DNA of 64,000 bases. It comes from Bacillota bacterium (GTDB lineage Bacteria > Bacillota > Limnochordia > Darwinibacteriales > DTU012). Positions 28,242-37,500 of this stretch are shown piece by piece (positions within the stretch are counted from its first letter, which is position 1; every line of letters begins with the position of its first letter). The notes beneath the pieces were generated by a model, which saw only the letters and a program-made list of their open reading frames with translations, ran no database searches and was not told where the DNA came from. A program made the position numbers and the translations under genes. The stretch is taken from NCBI GenBank assembly GCA_012520795.1, contig JAAYNP010000026.1, forward strand, positions 22,949 through 86,948, in the 5' to 3' direction.

Positions 28242-29560
28242 TTGTCAAAGGATGGAACTGCTGCGAATGTTTTGATTCGCCATTCCGCTCCATAACGGAA
28301 GTAGCCAAACTGCAGCCTCAGGGGCAGACCGGCTTTGGTTTGTGCAAGAAACTCAATTTGATTCCGGTTAAGATCAACAGCAGCTGCAGACAGTTCAATC
28401 TGTCCATGAATTTGCTGCAGAAATGCGATCGCGGGGATTTTGGCGCCTGTCAGATGATAGTCGAACCAGGGAAGCTCGAGGCTGGACAGGGCTCTAGCCA
28501 GATCGCCAATCCACTCCTGCAGCTCGGGATGATCAAGCCGCTCCTGGAATTGATACCTGGCCGGAACTTGAACAAATGACTTAACCAGCCAGGTTCCATC
28601 TACTTCGTGGAAAACAAGCCTGGCGTTGGAATGGAGGGTTTGCCCGTCGCAGATTTCGATATAGACAGTTGCATCGGAATGGGCAAGTTTCACGCCGGCA
28701 ATCCGGCTGGTAATCAAGGCTCCTGTTTCCGGCCGTTCGGCAATATGATCGATAAATCGGCTGCGGTCAGGAAAATCCCGGTCAAGTATGCTTTCCAAAA
28801 GCTCCCGATCCCCGCCGGTGACAGCCTGGTTAAAAGCATCGAGGGCAGCAGTCAACTTGGCAGGAAGCGGGTCTGGTTCCTCTTGTTCTGATACTGGATG
28901 CGTTGGGGGAGTGGGCGGCCCAATCGGTTCCGCATCGGCGAGGTCCACTGTTTCCATGGATTCATGTGTTTCCAGTTCCTGATCAGGTTGTGAAGCCAGA
29001 TGTTTTTGATCCTGTTCGCCAAACCAGATCACCGGGTACTCTGGATCTACGAGCATCCAGGTGTAGGTTGCGAAGGTGGATTGGCGTTCGCCAATCAATT
29101 CTCCATCCATTGCAGGGACAAATTCTTGAGGCAGAGTGATCTTGATCCGGCGATCTCCGGCCTGCTCATGGGCAAATTCCGGATACCACTGCAGGTTCCG
29201 GTTCAAGGTCTTGTCTGGAAGCAAATCATAATTGGGCAGGAAACCCTCATAAGTCAACTCCAGAATTGCGTTTTGCTCAGTAGGCTCCATGCGGGCGGTA
29301 ACCACAGTCATGGTCCCGGGCCGGCTTACTTCGTAGGTGGCCAGGCCTGGAACCCAAAGCGTAGTTATCTGGGCATTGGGAAATAAGGTAAATACAACGG
29401 CGTCCAATCCTCCAGGCAGAGAAAAACGAGCGTTGACCCGGATAAAACCTTGCTCAGGGACAAGAAAAACCTCGGCATAATCCGGTTCGCCGGCATTTGC
29501 GAAACCGGCCACCAAGGTCAAGCAAAGTATAATTGTGCAGGTAAAGCCCAACAGTCTCAC
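28238..29560 (-). CDS. Secreted protein of unknown function
   Basis: About 440 residues, family not recognised. After a signal peptide (LLGFTCTIILCLTLVAGFANA) comes a beta-rich domain (about 25-185) whose LELTYEGFLP...WYPEF pattern resembles the N-terminal beta domain of M1-type peptidases, without any peptidase domain. A Pro/Glu-rich linker follows (about 195-230, PPTPPTHPVSEQEEPDP). The C-terminal part (about 235-440) looks like two NTF2/DUF4440-like alpha-beta units (LTAALDAFNQAVTGGDRELLESILD; then a second with YRYGAEW-type end). The GTG at 29560 has GGGGGG seven bases upstream; two TTG codons precede it in frame. Confidence 0.7.
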   Translation of the reverse strand: MRLLGFTCTIILCLTLVAGFANAGEPDYAEVFLVPEQGFIRVNARFSLPGGLDAVVFTLFPNAQITTLWVPGLATYEVSRPGTMTVVTARMEPTEQNAILELTYEGFLPNYDLLPDKTLNRNLQWYPEFAHEQAGDRRIKITLPQEFVPAMDGELIGERQSTFATYTWMLVDPEYPVIWFGEQDQKHLASQPDQELETHESMETVDLADAEPIGPPTPPTHPVSEQEEPDPLPAKLTAALDAFNQAVTGGDRELLESILDRDFPDRSRFIDHIAERPETGALITSRIAGVKLAHSDATVYIEICDGQTLHSNARLVFHEVDGTWLVKSFVQVPARYQFQERLDHPELQEWIGDLARALSSLELPWFDYHLTGAKIPAIAFLQQIHGQIELSAAAVDLNRNQIEFLAQTKAGLPLRLQFGYFRYGAEWRIKTFAAVPSFDK

Positions 29561-29654
29561 CAACAAACCCCCCTTTTAACCCCAATATTACAATTCTTGG
29601 ATCGCGGCGGGAATCCTCCCTGTTTGCAGCAAAGGCCTATCTTAGTTTACAGAG

Positions 29655-29683
29655 TTGTTTTTTTGCCAGGAACTTGATATAAT
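29655..29683 (+). promoter_or_regulatory. Promoter of the aminotransferase-reductase gene
   Basis: A perfect TATAAT (29678-29683) with a weak TTGTTT (29655-29660) at exactly 17 bases. Transcription would start near 29690, inside the palindrome at 29686-29711, a typical repressor arrangement. Confidence 0.65.
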
Positions 29684-29685
29684 GC

Positions 29686-29711
29686 ATCTGTGCACAAATT
29701 TGTGTACAGAT
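29686..29711. promoter_or_regulatory. 26-bp palindromic operator at the transcription start
   Basis: Two 13-base halves, ATCTGTGCACAAA and TTTGTGTACAGAT, are inverted copies with one mismatched pair (G29692 against T29705). The core TGTGCACAAATTTGTGTACA resembles sites bound by dimeric GntR/FadR-type repressors (TTGT..ACAA halves). It directly follows the -10 box, so binding would block transcription start. No GntR gene is in the window. Confidence 0.7.
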
Positions 29712-29729
29712 TCCCAAGGGAGGTAAACC

Positions 29730-32378
29730 ATGCATCCGTATATCGAACATGTCAATCCGAACCTAGGAGATCTGCTGACAAAGATTGGGTTGGACAAATG
29801 CTTTGTCAGGGGCCAAGGCTGCTTCCTGTATGATCAAGACGGCAATACATACCTTGATCTAATTGCCGCATATGGTGCTTTACCATTTGGTTTCAATCCG
29901 CCGGAAATCTGGGAAGCTATCCGCCGGGTGGAAGCTTTGCAGGAACCCAGTTTTGTGCAGCCGTCCTTGTTGACACCAGCGGGGAAGCTAGCCCAGAGTT
30001 TGCTGGCTGTGGCTCCCGGCATGGGCAAAGTAACTTTTGCCAACAGTGGAGCTGAGGCAGTGGAGGCTGCGATCAAACTTGCCCGGTCCAGAACTGGGAG
30101 AATGGGGATCGTCTCTACTGTCAACAGCTTTCACGGCAAAACGCTGGGGGCCTTGTCGGCGACAGGAAATGGCAGCTACCAGCGGGCTTTTGGCGCCCCG
30201 GTCGAAGGGTTCCGCTTCGTCCCTTATGGAGATATCCATAGCTTGAAGCTGCTGCTGGAAGCTGAGGCCAGCCAAATTGCCGCTGTGATCCTGGAGCCGA
30301 TTCAAGGCGAAGGAGGTATTGTCGAGCCCCCAGCGGGGTATTTGGCGCAGGTACGGGATTTGTGTACTCAGCACGGCGTGCTGTTGATTCTTGATGAAAT
30401 CCAAACCGGATTAGGCCGTACCGGGCAGATGTTTGCAGGTACAGCGGAGGGTGTTGCGGCCGATATCGTCACCATTGCCAAAGCCTTGGGCGGAGGTTTG
30501 GTTCCGATTGGTGCAATGCTGTGTACTGACGAGGTCTATGCGGAGGAATTCGCCACCAAGCATTCGTCGACATTTGCCGGAAACACTATTGCCTGCCGGG
30601 TTGGTTTAAGGGTGTTGGAACTATTGACCAAAGATGATCAATGGCTTGTGCGGGAAGCAGCCCGCAAAGGTAAGCGTTTCAAGCAGGGCCTGGAGGAAAT
30701 CCAAGCCAAGTATCCCCAGATCATCAAAGAGGTGCGGGGGCGGGGATTAATGCTGGGACTAGATTTCGGCAGTACCCGAGACCCTTATCCCGGCAGCATG
30801 ATTGGCTTTATGGCTGAACAGAAAAGCCTGACGCCGATTATCGCCAGCCACTTGCTGAATGTTGGAAAGGTCCGGGTTGCCCCGACCCTCAACGGCGCCA
30901 GTGTAATCAGAATCGAACCGCCGTTGGTGATTTCTGATCAGCAGATCGAATTTGCACTGTACGCGATTGAACATACAGTGTCTGTCCTGGCGCGGCGCAA
31001 TACGGCAGCGCTCACAAGCCATCTGGTGCATGGAACTGTACAGTTGGATGCCGCAGGCACTTGTTTGCCTCAGCCGCTGTATACCTCCGAGCCTGCTGCC
31101 CCTGAACCGGATGATGGCCGGTTTGCCTTCATTGTCCATCCCTTGGATGTGAAGAACTACGCCGACTACGATCACAGCCTGCAGGCCTTCACTAAAGAGC
31201 AGCTGTCGGATTTGGCTGGGCGCTGGACAGACACGCTGGATCCGTTCGTGCTGTCCCGGGCCCGGATAGTTTCATCGGCAGGGAAAGCGGCAGCAACAGG
31301 TGATTTCATTGTTGTGCCCTATACTGCAGCGGAACTGCGGCGGATGCCCAGGGAAGAAGCGGAAGCAGTAATCATTAAAGCGGTTGAACTTGGTGTCGAG
31401 CGAGGTGCGGAAATTGCTGGGCTTGGAGCCTATACCTCTGTTGTGACCGGAGGCGGGCGGACCTTGCTTAAGCATATCCCGGTGCCTTTGACAACAGGCA
31501 ACAGCTTTACTGTGTCCTCGGGGGTTGATGCCCTGATGATTGCCGGAGAAAAGCTTGGATTGGACTTGGGGCAGGCCACTGCCGCTGTTGTTGGGGCAGG
31601 CGGCGCCATTGGCAAAGCCTCTGCCTTGCTGTTGGCGGAACATGTTGGCAGGCTGGTTCTGATCGGAAATCCGGACCGTCCGGAGAAGAATCGGCTGCGG
31701 ATGCTCAGAGCTGCAGCTGAGATGTACCGATACCTTCGTAAACAGCAAGCCCGGGGAGCCAGCTACCCTTCAGGCAGCATCGGGGCCTATGTCAGCAGCC
31801 TGGCTGATCTGCCCTCTCTCGACGAGCCTTTCAGCGTATGGTTAGGTTATGCCGAAGCAAGCCTCGGGCAGCCCGGCTGCCCGGTGGCAATTACCGTTGA
31901 TCGGGCAAAAAGCCTTCCTCAGGCTGACCTGATCCTGGCAGCCACCAGCAGTACGGAAGCTTTGATTACTCCCTGTCTAGTCAAGCCGGGGGCAGTGATC
32001 TGCGATATGTCCCGCCCTGGCAATGTCAGCCCGGATGTTCTGCAAGAGCGTCCTGATGTCCTGGTGATCGACGGGGGAGTCATTGAACTGCCCGGTAGGC
32101 CAGATTTGGGGTGGGATTTCGGTTTTGGCAAAGGTTTGGCATATGCCTGCATGTCCGAGACAATCGTCCTTGCCCTGGAAAAGATTTATACCAATATGAG
32201 CATTGGGGCGGACCTTAACCTGGAATACATGAACCGGCTGAATGAGTATGCCCGTATTCATGGTTTTAAGCTGGCAGGCTTTCGCAGTTTTGACCTGCCG
32301 CTGCCGGAAGGCGTATGGCAGCGGGTCGTTGCCGCCCGCAAAACGGCAGCAAGGGATAGAGAACCTGTGTCTCTGTGA
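29730..32378 (+). CDS. Fusion: class-III aminotransferase + acyl-ACP-reductase (AAR)-like dehydrogenase
   Basis: 882 residues in two parts. Residues 1-425 are a class-III PLP aminotransferase: [31 protein letters not shown], and the PLP lysine Lys251 in AKALGGG. Residues about 460-870 resemble cyanobacterial long-chain acyl-ACP reductase: [16 protein letters not shown], a Rossmann glycine motif [11 protein letters not shown] near 620, [23 protein letters not shown], and [20 protein letters not shown], where Cys807 aligns with the reductase's catalytic cysteine (Cys294 of the Synechococcus enzyme). The expected chemistry is acyl thioester to aldehyde, then aldehyde to primary amine. The substrate is unknown. 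The gene stands alone behind a strong promoter and palindrome. Confidence 0.8.
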   Translation: MHPYIEHVNPNLGDLLTKIGLDKCFVRGQGCFLYDQDGNTYLDLIAAYGALPFGFNPPEIWEAIRRVEALQEPSFVQPSLLTPAGKLAQSLLAVAPGMGKVTFANSGAEAVEAAIKLARSRTGRMGIVSTVNSFHGKTLGALSATGNGSYQRAFGAPVEGFRFVPYGDIHSLKLLLEAEASQIAAVILEPIQGEGGIVEPPAGYLAQVRDLCTQHGVLLILDEIQTGLGRTGQMFAGTAEGVAADIVTIAKALGGGLVPIGAMLCTDEVYAEEFATKHSSTFAGNTIACRVGLRVLELLTKDDQWLVREAARKGKRFKQGLEEIQAKYPQIIKEVRGRGLMLGLDFGSTRDPYPGSMIGFMAEQKSLTPIIASHLLNVGKVRVAPTLNGASVIRIEPPLVISDQQIEFALYAIEHTVSVLARRNTAALTSHLVHGTVQLDAAGTCLPQPLYTSEPAAPEPDDGRFAFIVHPLDVKNYADYDHSLQAFTKEQLSDLAGRWTDTLDPFVLSRARIVSSAGKAAATGDFIVVPYTAAELRRMPREEAEAVIIKAVELGVERGAEIAGLGAYTSVVTGGGRTLLKHIPVPLTTGNSFTVSSGVDALMIAGEKLGLDLGQATAAVVGAGGAIGKASALLLAEHVGRLVLIGNPDRPEKNRLRMLRAAAEMYRYLRKQQARGASYPSGSIGAYVSSLADLPSLDEPFSVWLGYAEASLGQPGCPVAITVDRAKSLPQADLILAATSSTEALITPCLVKPGAVICDMSRPGNVSPDVLQERPDVLVIDGGVIELPGRPDLGWDFGFGKGLAYACMSETIVLALEKIYTNMSIGADLNLEYMNRLNEYARIHGFKLAGFRSFDLPLPEGVWQRVVAARKTAARDREPVSL

Positions 32379-32387
32379 CACAGGTTC
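32361..32387 (+). terminator. Hairpin over the stop codon of the fusion gene
   Basis: GAACCTGTGTC (32361-32371) pairs perfectly with GACACAGGTTC (32377-32387); loop TCTGT includes the first base of the stop TGA. No T run follows, so termination would be weak or factor-dependent. The convergent AraC gene ends 28 bases beyond the stop. Confidence 0.55.
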
Positions 32388-32405
32388 AAATTGCATTCCC
32401 TCGGG

Positions 32406-33272
32406 TCAGGTGAGCTGCCTGATCCCGGAGCAGGGTTCGGCTTTGGTGTTGGCTTTCCTGTACTGCATTGGCGACAGATTCGTAAACTGCTTAAACACCC
32501 TACTGAAATGGGTATGGCTTTCATACCCGGCCTGTTCGGAGATTTCGCTGATTGGCATATGTGTAGTAAGCAGCAGCTGCTGAGCAGCCTTTATGCGGGT
32601 GTTGTTCAGGTATTCAGTCAATGTCAACCCTGTTACCTGCTTGAACATGCGGCTGAGATAGTACGGGCTGATATAGAACTGTTCGGCGATTTTGGCCAGG
32701 CTCAGCTTCTCTTGATAGTGCTTGCGGATGTACTGGATGATTTGATGGATGGTGTGGTAGATTGGATTAAGGTCATGAAAGTAATTGGGGGCAAGGTCAA
32801 AATTGAGCTGATTGGCAAACAACAAAAGTTCAACAAGGAGAATCTGTTGGTACAGGTTCTTATTGGGATGCTGCTGGACGTGTTTAGAGATCATTTTCGT
32901 CAATAATCCCTCGATGAAATTTTGCTGTGACACAGTAAGGTGAATGACTTTGGCGTCATGATGAAAACAGCTCAGCAGTTCCTTTACCTGAGCGGGCGAG
33001 AGCACATGCTGCAGGAGTTCTTCCGTGAAATACACCACGTAGCGGGCATGGGAGCCCACACTGCTGTCGGCTTCAGTTGTCCGGTGAATGTACCCCTTCG
33101 AGATAAAAACCAGATCTCCCTGGTGGACATGGTAGATTTGATCCTCAATAAAATAGAAGCGGTCGCCGGAGATCAGGTAATATATTTCGTAATGCTCATG
33201 TTCGTGCTTATACGGCATTGTATATGAAGTATCCAGTTTGTTATACAATACTGCAAACCGCACACCGCTCAC
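32406..33272 (-). CDS. AraC-family transcriptional regulator
   Basis: About 288 residues. The N-terminal cupin sensor has HEHEHYEIYYLISGD (about 24-38), typical for sugar-sensing AraC proteins. The C-terminal DNA-binding domain has two helix-turn-helix units: LSLAKIAEQFYISPYYLSRMFK and ISEISEQAGYESHTHFSRVFK, ending SPMQYRK. I prefer the GTG at 33272, because GGGGGG lies six bases upstream and the predicted transcription start falls at the alternative ATG (33290). It diverges from the large sugar-transport operon and is its likely activator. The inducer is unknown. Confidence 0.9.
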   Translation of the reverse strand: MSGVRFAVLYNKLDTSYTMPYKHEHEHYEIYYLISGDRFYFIEDQIYHVHQGDLVFISKGYIHRTTEADSSVGSHARYVVYFTEELLQHVLSPAQVKELLSCFHHDAKVIHLTVSQQNFIEGLLTKMISKHVQQHPNKNLYQQILLVELLLFANQLNFDLAPNYFHDLNPIYHTIHQIIQYIRKHYQEKLSLAKIAEQFYISPYYLSRMFKQVTGLTLTEYLNNTRIKAAQQLLLTTHMPISEISEQAGYESHTHFSRVFKQFTNLSPMQYRKANTKAEPCSGIRQLT

Positions 33273-33296
33273 CAGGATCCCCCCCTTCATGCTACA

Positions 33297-33325
33297 ATTC
33301 TAACACAGATCGGGCCGCAACGCAA
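33297..33325 (-). promoter_or_regulatory. Promoter of the araC-type gene
   Basis: Read on the minus strand: TTGCGT (33325-33320), 17-base spacer, TAGAAT (33302-33297, five of six). Start of transcription would be near 33290. Confidence 0.5.
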
Positions 33326-33340
33326 AAAATGTTGAAAGTG

Positions 33341-33391
33341 TTAGTAATTAGCAAAAGACGTAAAGAAAGTTAGCTATCCTTGCATTATAAT
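33341..33391 (+). promoter_or_regulatory. Activator-type promoter region of the sugar-transport operon
   Basis: A perfect TATAAT at 33386-33391 lacks any recognisable -35. In its place sit direct repeats: AATTAGC (33346-33352) and AGTTAGC (33368-33374), 22 bases apart, i.e. two helical turns, with another TTAG at 33341. The downstream copy covers the -35 position. This is the expected layout for activation by an AraC-type protein. The leader to the ATG at 33509 is about 110 bases. Confidence 0.5.
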
Positions 33392-33508
33392 TATAAGCGA
33401 TCTCAGTCCCTGACTAGAAATTAACAGGAATTTAAGATGAAGTGTCGAATTCTTTTTACTGTGATGCCGGATTCAGCCCATTATAGGCAAGAAGGGGTAG
33501 ATTAGGAC

Positions 33509-36500
33509 ATGAACAAGAGAATCACTGCGTGGTCGGTAGTCTTTATTGGCTTAATACTTTTTCTTACCGGCCTGATTTTTGCCCAAAACAGTTCTGACAG
33601 TGTTGATTGGATACCTGTTCCCGAGGCCATTACTGCCTATATTCGGGAACGGAATTACCAGGATTATCTTGCAGAGTACCCAGACGCGGTAAAGCCCAAT
33701 GCGGAGATCGTGATCCCCGCTGTTTGGTATTCTGATACCAATATGGATTTGGAAGTTGTATCCGGTTTGGATGGTTACCCCCGGGAAGCCTTGATTACCG
33801 GTGAGTCCGGATATGTGGAGTGGACATTCGCAGTTGAACAAGAAGGCCTGTATAATATCGGCGTCAAATACTACCCTTTGCCCGGCCGCGGTGTTGACAT
33901 CGAAAGAGAAATCTGGATCAACGGCGAACGGCCGTTTAACAATGCCCAATACCTGAAGTTTTGCCGGGTATGGGGCGATGAAGGCCCCTTCGTGGTCGAT
34001 TCTTTGGGGAATCAAATTCGTGCCCGCCAGGTGGAGAAGCCCATGTGGATCGATGGGGTGGTGCAGGATCCTGTAGGGTATGAGCAAGAACCCTATTTGT
34101 TTTATTTCAAGGAAGGCATCAACACCATCCGCCTGGTGTCGCAGATGGAACCGATGGCCATTGCCGAGATCAAGCTTTACCAAAAGCCCCGGCTGCCCAG
34201 TTATGCCGAGGTCAGGAACTGGTATGAGCAACAGGGATACAAGCCGGTGGAGGGTATCTCCTTGAGGATTGAGGGCCAGGACAGCACAGTCCGGTCATCA
34301 CCCACCTTGTTCCCCATCTCCGATCATGGAGATCCGACAGTGTATCCGTACCACCATGCGGAAATCCGCCTTAACTCCATCGGCGGTTACCGTTGGGCGC
34401 AGCCGGGGCAGTGGATCCGCTGGGAAGTCAATGTTCCTGAGGCGGGACTGTACAAAATTGTGATTAAAGCGAAACAAGACCGGAAAGCCGGTGCATTCAG
34501 CACCCGAAGGCTGTATATAAACGGCAAGGTACCCTTCGCTGAGGTTTCAGCCAATCCTTTTTATTACTCCACTTACTATCAAATGAATGTCATTGGTGAT
34601 CCGGAAACCGAGGAACCATACCTGTTCTATTTCCCGGCCGGCAAAAACGAGATTACGCTGGAAGTGGCGTTGGGAGATGTGGCGGATGTGCTCAGCCAAA
34701 CAGAGGAGCACCTCTATGAACTGAATACAATTTACCGGCGGATCATAATGATTACCACAGGCAATCCTGATCCGATGCGTACATATGAGTTGGACAAGAG
34801 AATTCCGGAAGTGATCGAGCAGATCGGCAGGCAGGCGTCGATTTACCGCAGCTTGGTGCAGCAGTTTGTGGACGAGACCGGTATGGAGGGGGAACACACC
34901 CAAGCTCTGACCCAGATTTCTTTCATCCTGCAGAGGATGTATGCTGATACGGATCGAATTCCCCGCCTGCTGTCGGAGTTTAGGGACAATCTTGGTTCCC
35001 TTGGGCAGTGGGTTGCCCAAATGAAAGAGCAGCCCCTTCAAATCGATTTCCTAATGGTCGCTTCGCCTGAACAGACAATGCCTCGGGCTGAGCCTACAAT
35101 CTGGCAGTCGCTGCTCCATGAGATAAAAGCGATTATGGCTTCATTTTATCGCAATTATGACTTGGTCGGGCAGATTGGCGATGTAGAGGATATAGATCCG
35201 GATCGGGAGCCTTTGACAGTCTGGATTGGTTCTGGCCGCGATCAAGCCCAGATCCTCAAACAGCTGATTGATAACGAATTCAGCCCGCAGACCGGGATCC
35301 CGGTAAGGTTGCAGTTGGTTCCCAACTTGAGCCAACTGTTGATTCAAGCCGCCATTGCCAAGACTGCACCGGATGTGGCGATCGGGCTGCATACCCAGGA
35401 TCCGGTCAACTTTGGCCTGCGGGGCGCCTTGTACAACCTGTCGCAGTTCGACGATTTTGATGAAGTCATGCAGGATTTCATGGTCAGCTCCTATGTCCCC
35501 TATACCTTCAGGGACAATGTTTGGGCTGTATCGGCCCAGCAGTCGTTCCCGGTAATGTTCTACCGGAAGGATATCCTGGCTGAACTGGGTTTGAACATAC
35601 CACAAACTTGGGATGATGTATACCAGATTTTGCCCATCCTGCAGAAGAATGGGATGTCGGTTGGAATCGGGTCCGGTATATTCTACACCTGGCTCTATCA
35701 AAGGGGAGAGCTGGTCTATAAGCCTGACGGTGTGGAGACCAATCTAGACTCGGAAGTTGCCATTCAAACATTTACTGAGCTGACCGAACTGTTCAACCTG
35801 TACAGCCTCATGATTACCTTCAACAGTGAGAACCGGTTCCGGTTTGGTGAAATGCCTATTGTGATTGAAGATTACGGATTGTACAACCGTTTGGCTGTCT
35901 TTGCCCCTGAACTGAGAGGGGAGTGGGGGTTTGCTCTGATTCCCGGCACAGTCCAGCCTGACGGTACCATCAAGCGTACCGTGTTCGGAGGCATGTCAGC
36001 GAATCCGATGTCCGTTTCGCTTGCTGGGATTCAGGGTCCGGCGACAGGTATTCTGTCCACAGCGTCTGATCCGGAAGCAGCCTGGGAATTCGTGAAATGG
36101 TGGATCAGCGAACCTACCCAGCTTCAATTCGGGCGTGAACTGGAGAACCTGATGGGCGCCGCTGCCCGCTATCCAACGGCAAACTTGAAGGCTTTTGCCC
36201 AACTGCCTTGGACTGCGGAACAGCGCGAGATTTTGATGGAACAGTGGCAGTGGGTGGAAGGATCCCTGGAGGTTCCCGGCGGGTACTACATGAGCCGGAT
36301 GTTTGACTGGGCCTTCAGAGCCGTTGTCGTTGATGGCAATTTCCAATCACCACGGGAAACTTTGACTAAATATAACATGGATATCAACTATGAATTGAGG
36401 CTGAAACGGCAAGAATTCGGGCTGGAATTGGAATTGGATCAGGTACCGCAGGAGTATATTGATCTGTTTTGGTCTTGGTTTACCCATATCCCGCGTAAGG

Positions 36501-36511
36501 ATCAGTACTGA
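33509..36511 (+). CDS. Extracellular solute-binding protein with N-terminal carbohydrate-binding-like modules
   Basis: 1000 residues, more than double a usual sugar-binding protein. A signal peptide (to about residue 25) is followed by two beta-sandwich modules (about 60-225 and 245-400), both with the pattern GY-x-W...V...GLY-I-(I/V)K and DPVGYEQEPYLFYF / DPETEEPYLFYF, so they are duplicates. A helical region (about 405-560) leads into a family 1 solute-binding domain (about 569-1000: LTVWIGSGRDQAQILKQLID, NIPQTWDDVYQILP). It has no lipobox but may be held by the N-terminal helix. It is the first gene of the operon, followed by its permease pair, and probably captures a polymer or large oligosaccharide. 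Confidence 0.85.
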   Translation: MNKRITAWSVVFIGLILFLTGLIFAQNSSDSVDWIPVPEAITAYIRERNYQDYLAEYPDAVKPNAEIVIPAVWYSDTNMDLEVVSGLDGYPREALITGESGYVEWTFAVEQEGLYNIGVKYYPLPGRGVDIEREIWINGERPFNNAQYLKFCRVWGDEGPFVVDSLGNQIRARQVEKPMWIDGVVQDPVGYEQEPYLFYFKEGINTIRLVSQMEPMAIAEIKLYQKPRLPSYAEVRNWYEQQGYKPVEGISLRIEGQDSTVRSSPTLFPISDHGDPTVYPYHHAEIRLNSIGGYRWAQPGQWIRWEVNVPEAGLYKIVIKAKQDRKAGAFSTRRLYINGKVPFAEVSANPFYYSTYYQMNVIGDPETEEPYLFYFPAGKNEITLEVALGDVADVLSQTEEHLYELNTIYRRIIMITTGNPDPMRTYELDKRIPEVIEQIGRQASIYRSLVQQFVDETGMEGEHTQALTQISFILQRMYADTDRIPRLLSEFRDNLGSLGQWVAQMKEQPLQIDFLMVASPEQTMPRAEPTIWQSLLHEIKAIMASFYRNYDLVGQIGDVEDIDPDREPLTVWIGSGRDQAQILKQLIDNEFSPQTGIPVRLQLVPNLSQLLIQAAIAKTAPDVAIGLHTQDPVNFGLRGALYNLSQFDDFDEVMQDFMVSSYVPYTFRDNVWAVSAQQSFPVMFYRKDILAELGLNIPQTWDDVYQILPILQKNGMSVGIGSGIFYTWLYQRGELVYKPDGVETNLDSEVAIQTFTELTELFNLYSLMITFNSENRFRFGEMPIVIEDYGLYNRLAVFAPELRGEWGFALIPGTVQPDGTIKRTVFGGMSANPMSVSLAGIQGPATGILSTASDPEAAWEFVKWWISEPTQLQFGRELENLMGAAARYPTANLKAFAQLPWTAEQREILMEQWQWVEGSLEVPGGYYMSRMFDWAFRAVVVDGNFQSPRETLTKYNMDINYELRLKRQEFGLELELDQVPQEYIDLFWSWFTHIPRKDQY

Positions 36512-36534
36512 TAACTAATAATGGGGGAAGCAAA

Positions 36535-37488
36535 ATGAGTTCAGTCGTGCGGCGCAAGCAGCCACAAATTGGAGTTGAACCGAAGCCTGGCAGGCTTTCA
36601 ACGCTGTTCAAGGAGATTGCCGCCAGCAAAACCTATTATCTGTTTCTGGCACCATATGCGATTCTGTTCATTATCTTTACGGTTGTGCCTGTGGTGATGG
36701 CAGTCTTGCTCAGTTTTACGTACTTCAATATGCTGCAGCCACCGCAATGGGTCGGGATGCATAATTACGTCCGTCTGTTCCTGGAAGATGAGATTTTTCT
36801 GCTTGCAGTGAAAAACACATTGGTTTATGCATCAATTACCGGACCGGTCAGTTATATCCTGTGCTTTGTCACGGCATGGTTGATCAACGAGCTCAAACCA
36901 AAGGTAAGGGCATTCTTGACACTGCTTTTCTATGCTCCCTCCATTTCAGGCAATGCATATGTGATTTGGCAGGTGATATTCAGCGGCGACAGTTATGGAA
37001 TCATCAACGGCTTCCTGATGTATTGGGGATTTATCGACTCACCTGTGCAGTGGTTGTTTGATCCTGACTTGATCATGCCCATTGTAATCCTGGTTGTGCT
37101 GTGGATGAGCCTCGGGACAGGGTTTTTGGTGTTTGTCGCCGGGCTTCAGGGCCTTGATCAGAGTCTATACGAGGCCGGTGCCATTGACGGGGTGAGAAAC
37201 AGGTGGCAGGAACTATGGTATCTTACGCTGCCGCAGATGCGGCCTTATCTGATGTTCGGTGCAATCATCACCATTACTTCTTCTTTCACTGTCGCCGGTG
37301 AGATTTCAACCCTGGTCGGGTTTCCCAGTACGGATTATGCTGCCCATACCATAGTCCAGCATTTGCAGGATTATGGCACAATCCGCTTCGATATGGGATA
37401 TGCTTCCGCAATTGCAGTAATCTTGTTCTTTATGATGGTTGTTTCTCAAAGGGTTGTTCAAAAGCTGCTGAACAAAGTCGGCGAATAG
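36535..37488 (+). CDS. Sugar ABC transporter permease, MalF/UgpA-like
   Basis: 317 residues with six or seven membrane helices and the binding-protein-dependent permease fold. The EAA loop reads YEAGAIDGVRNRWQELWYLTLPQMRP. It begins YYLFLAPYAILFIIFTVVPVV, the usual first helix of the MalF type. It lies 23 bases after the large binding-protein gene and 12 before the second permease, so the three genes form one importer. The ATPase is not encoded nearby. Confidence 0.92.
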   Translation: MSSVVRRKQPQIGVEPKPGRLSTLFKEIAASKTYYLFLAPYAILFIIFTVVPVVMAVLLSFTYFNMLQPPQWVGMHNYVRLFLEDEIFLLAVKNTLVYASITGPVSYILCFVTAWLINELKPKVRAFLTLLFYAPSISGNAYVIWQVIFSGDSYGIINGFLMYWGFIDSPVQWLFDPDLIMPIVILVVLWMSLGTGFLVFVAGLQGLDQSLYEAGAIDGVRNRWQELWYLTLPQMRPYLMFGAIITITSSFTVAGEISTLVGFPSTDYAAHTIVQHLQDYGTIRFDMGYASAIAVILFFMMVVSQRVVQKLLNKVGE

Positions 37489-37500
37489 GAGGATGAGAAG

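Noticed and set aside
29610..29729. Riboswitch or T-box before the fusion gene
   Set aside because: The leader is only about 40 bases and is taken up by the palindrome; no room for such a structure.
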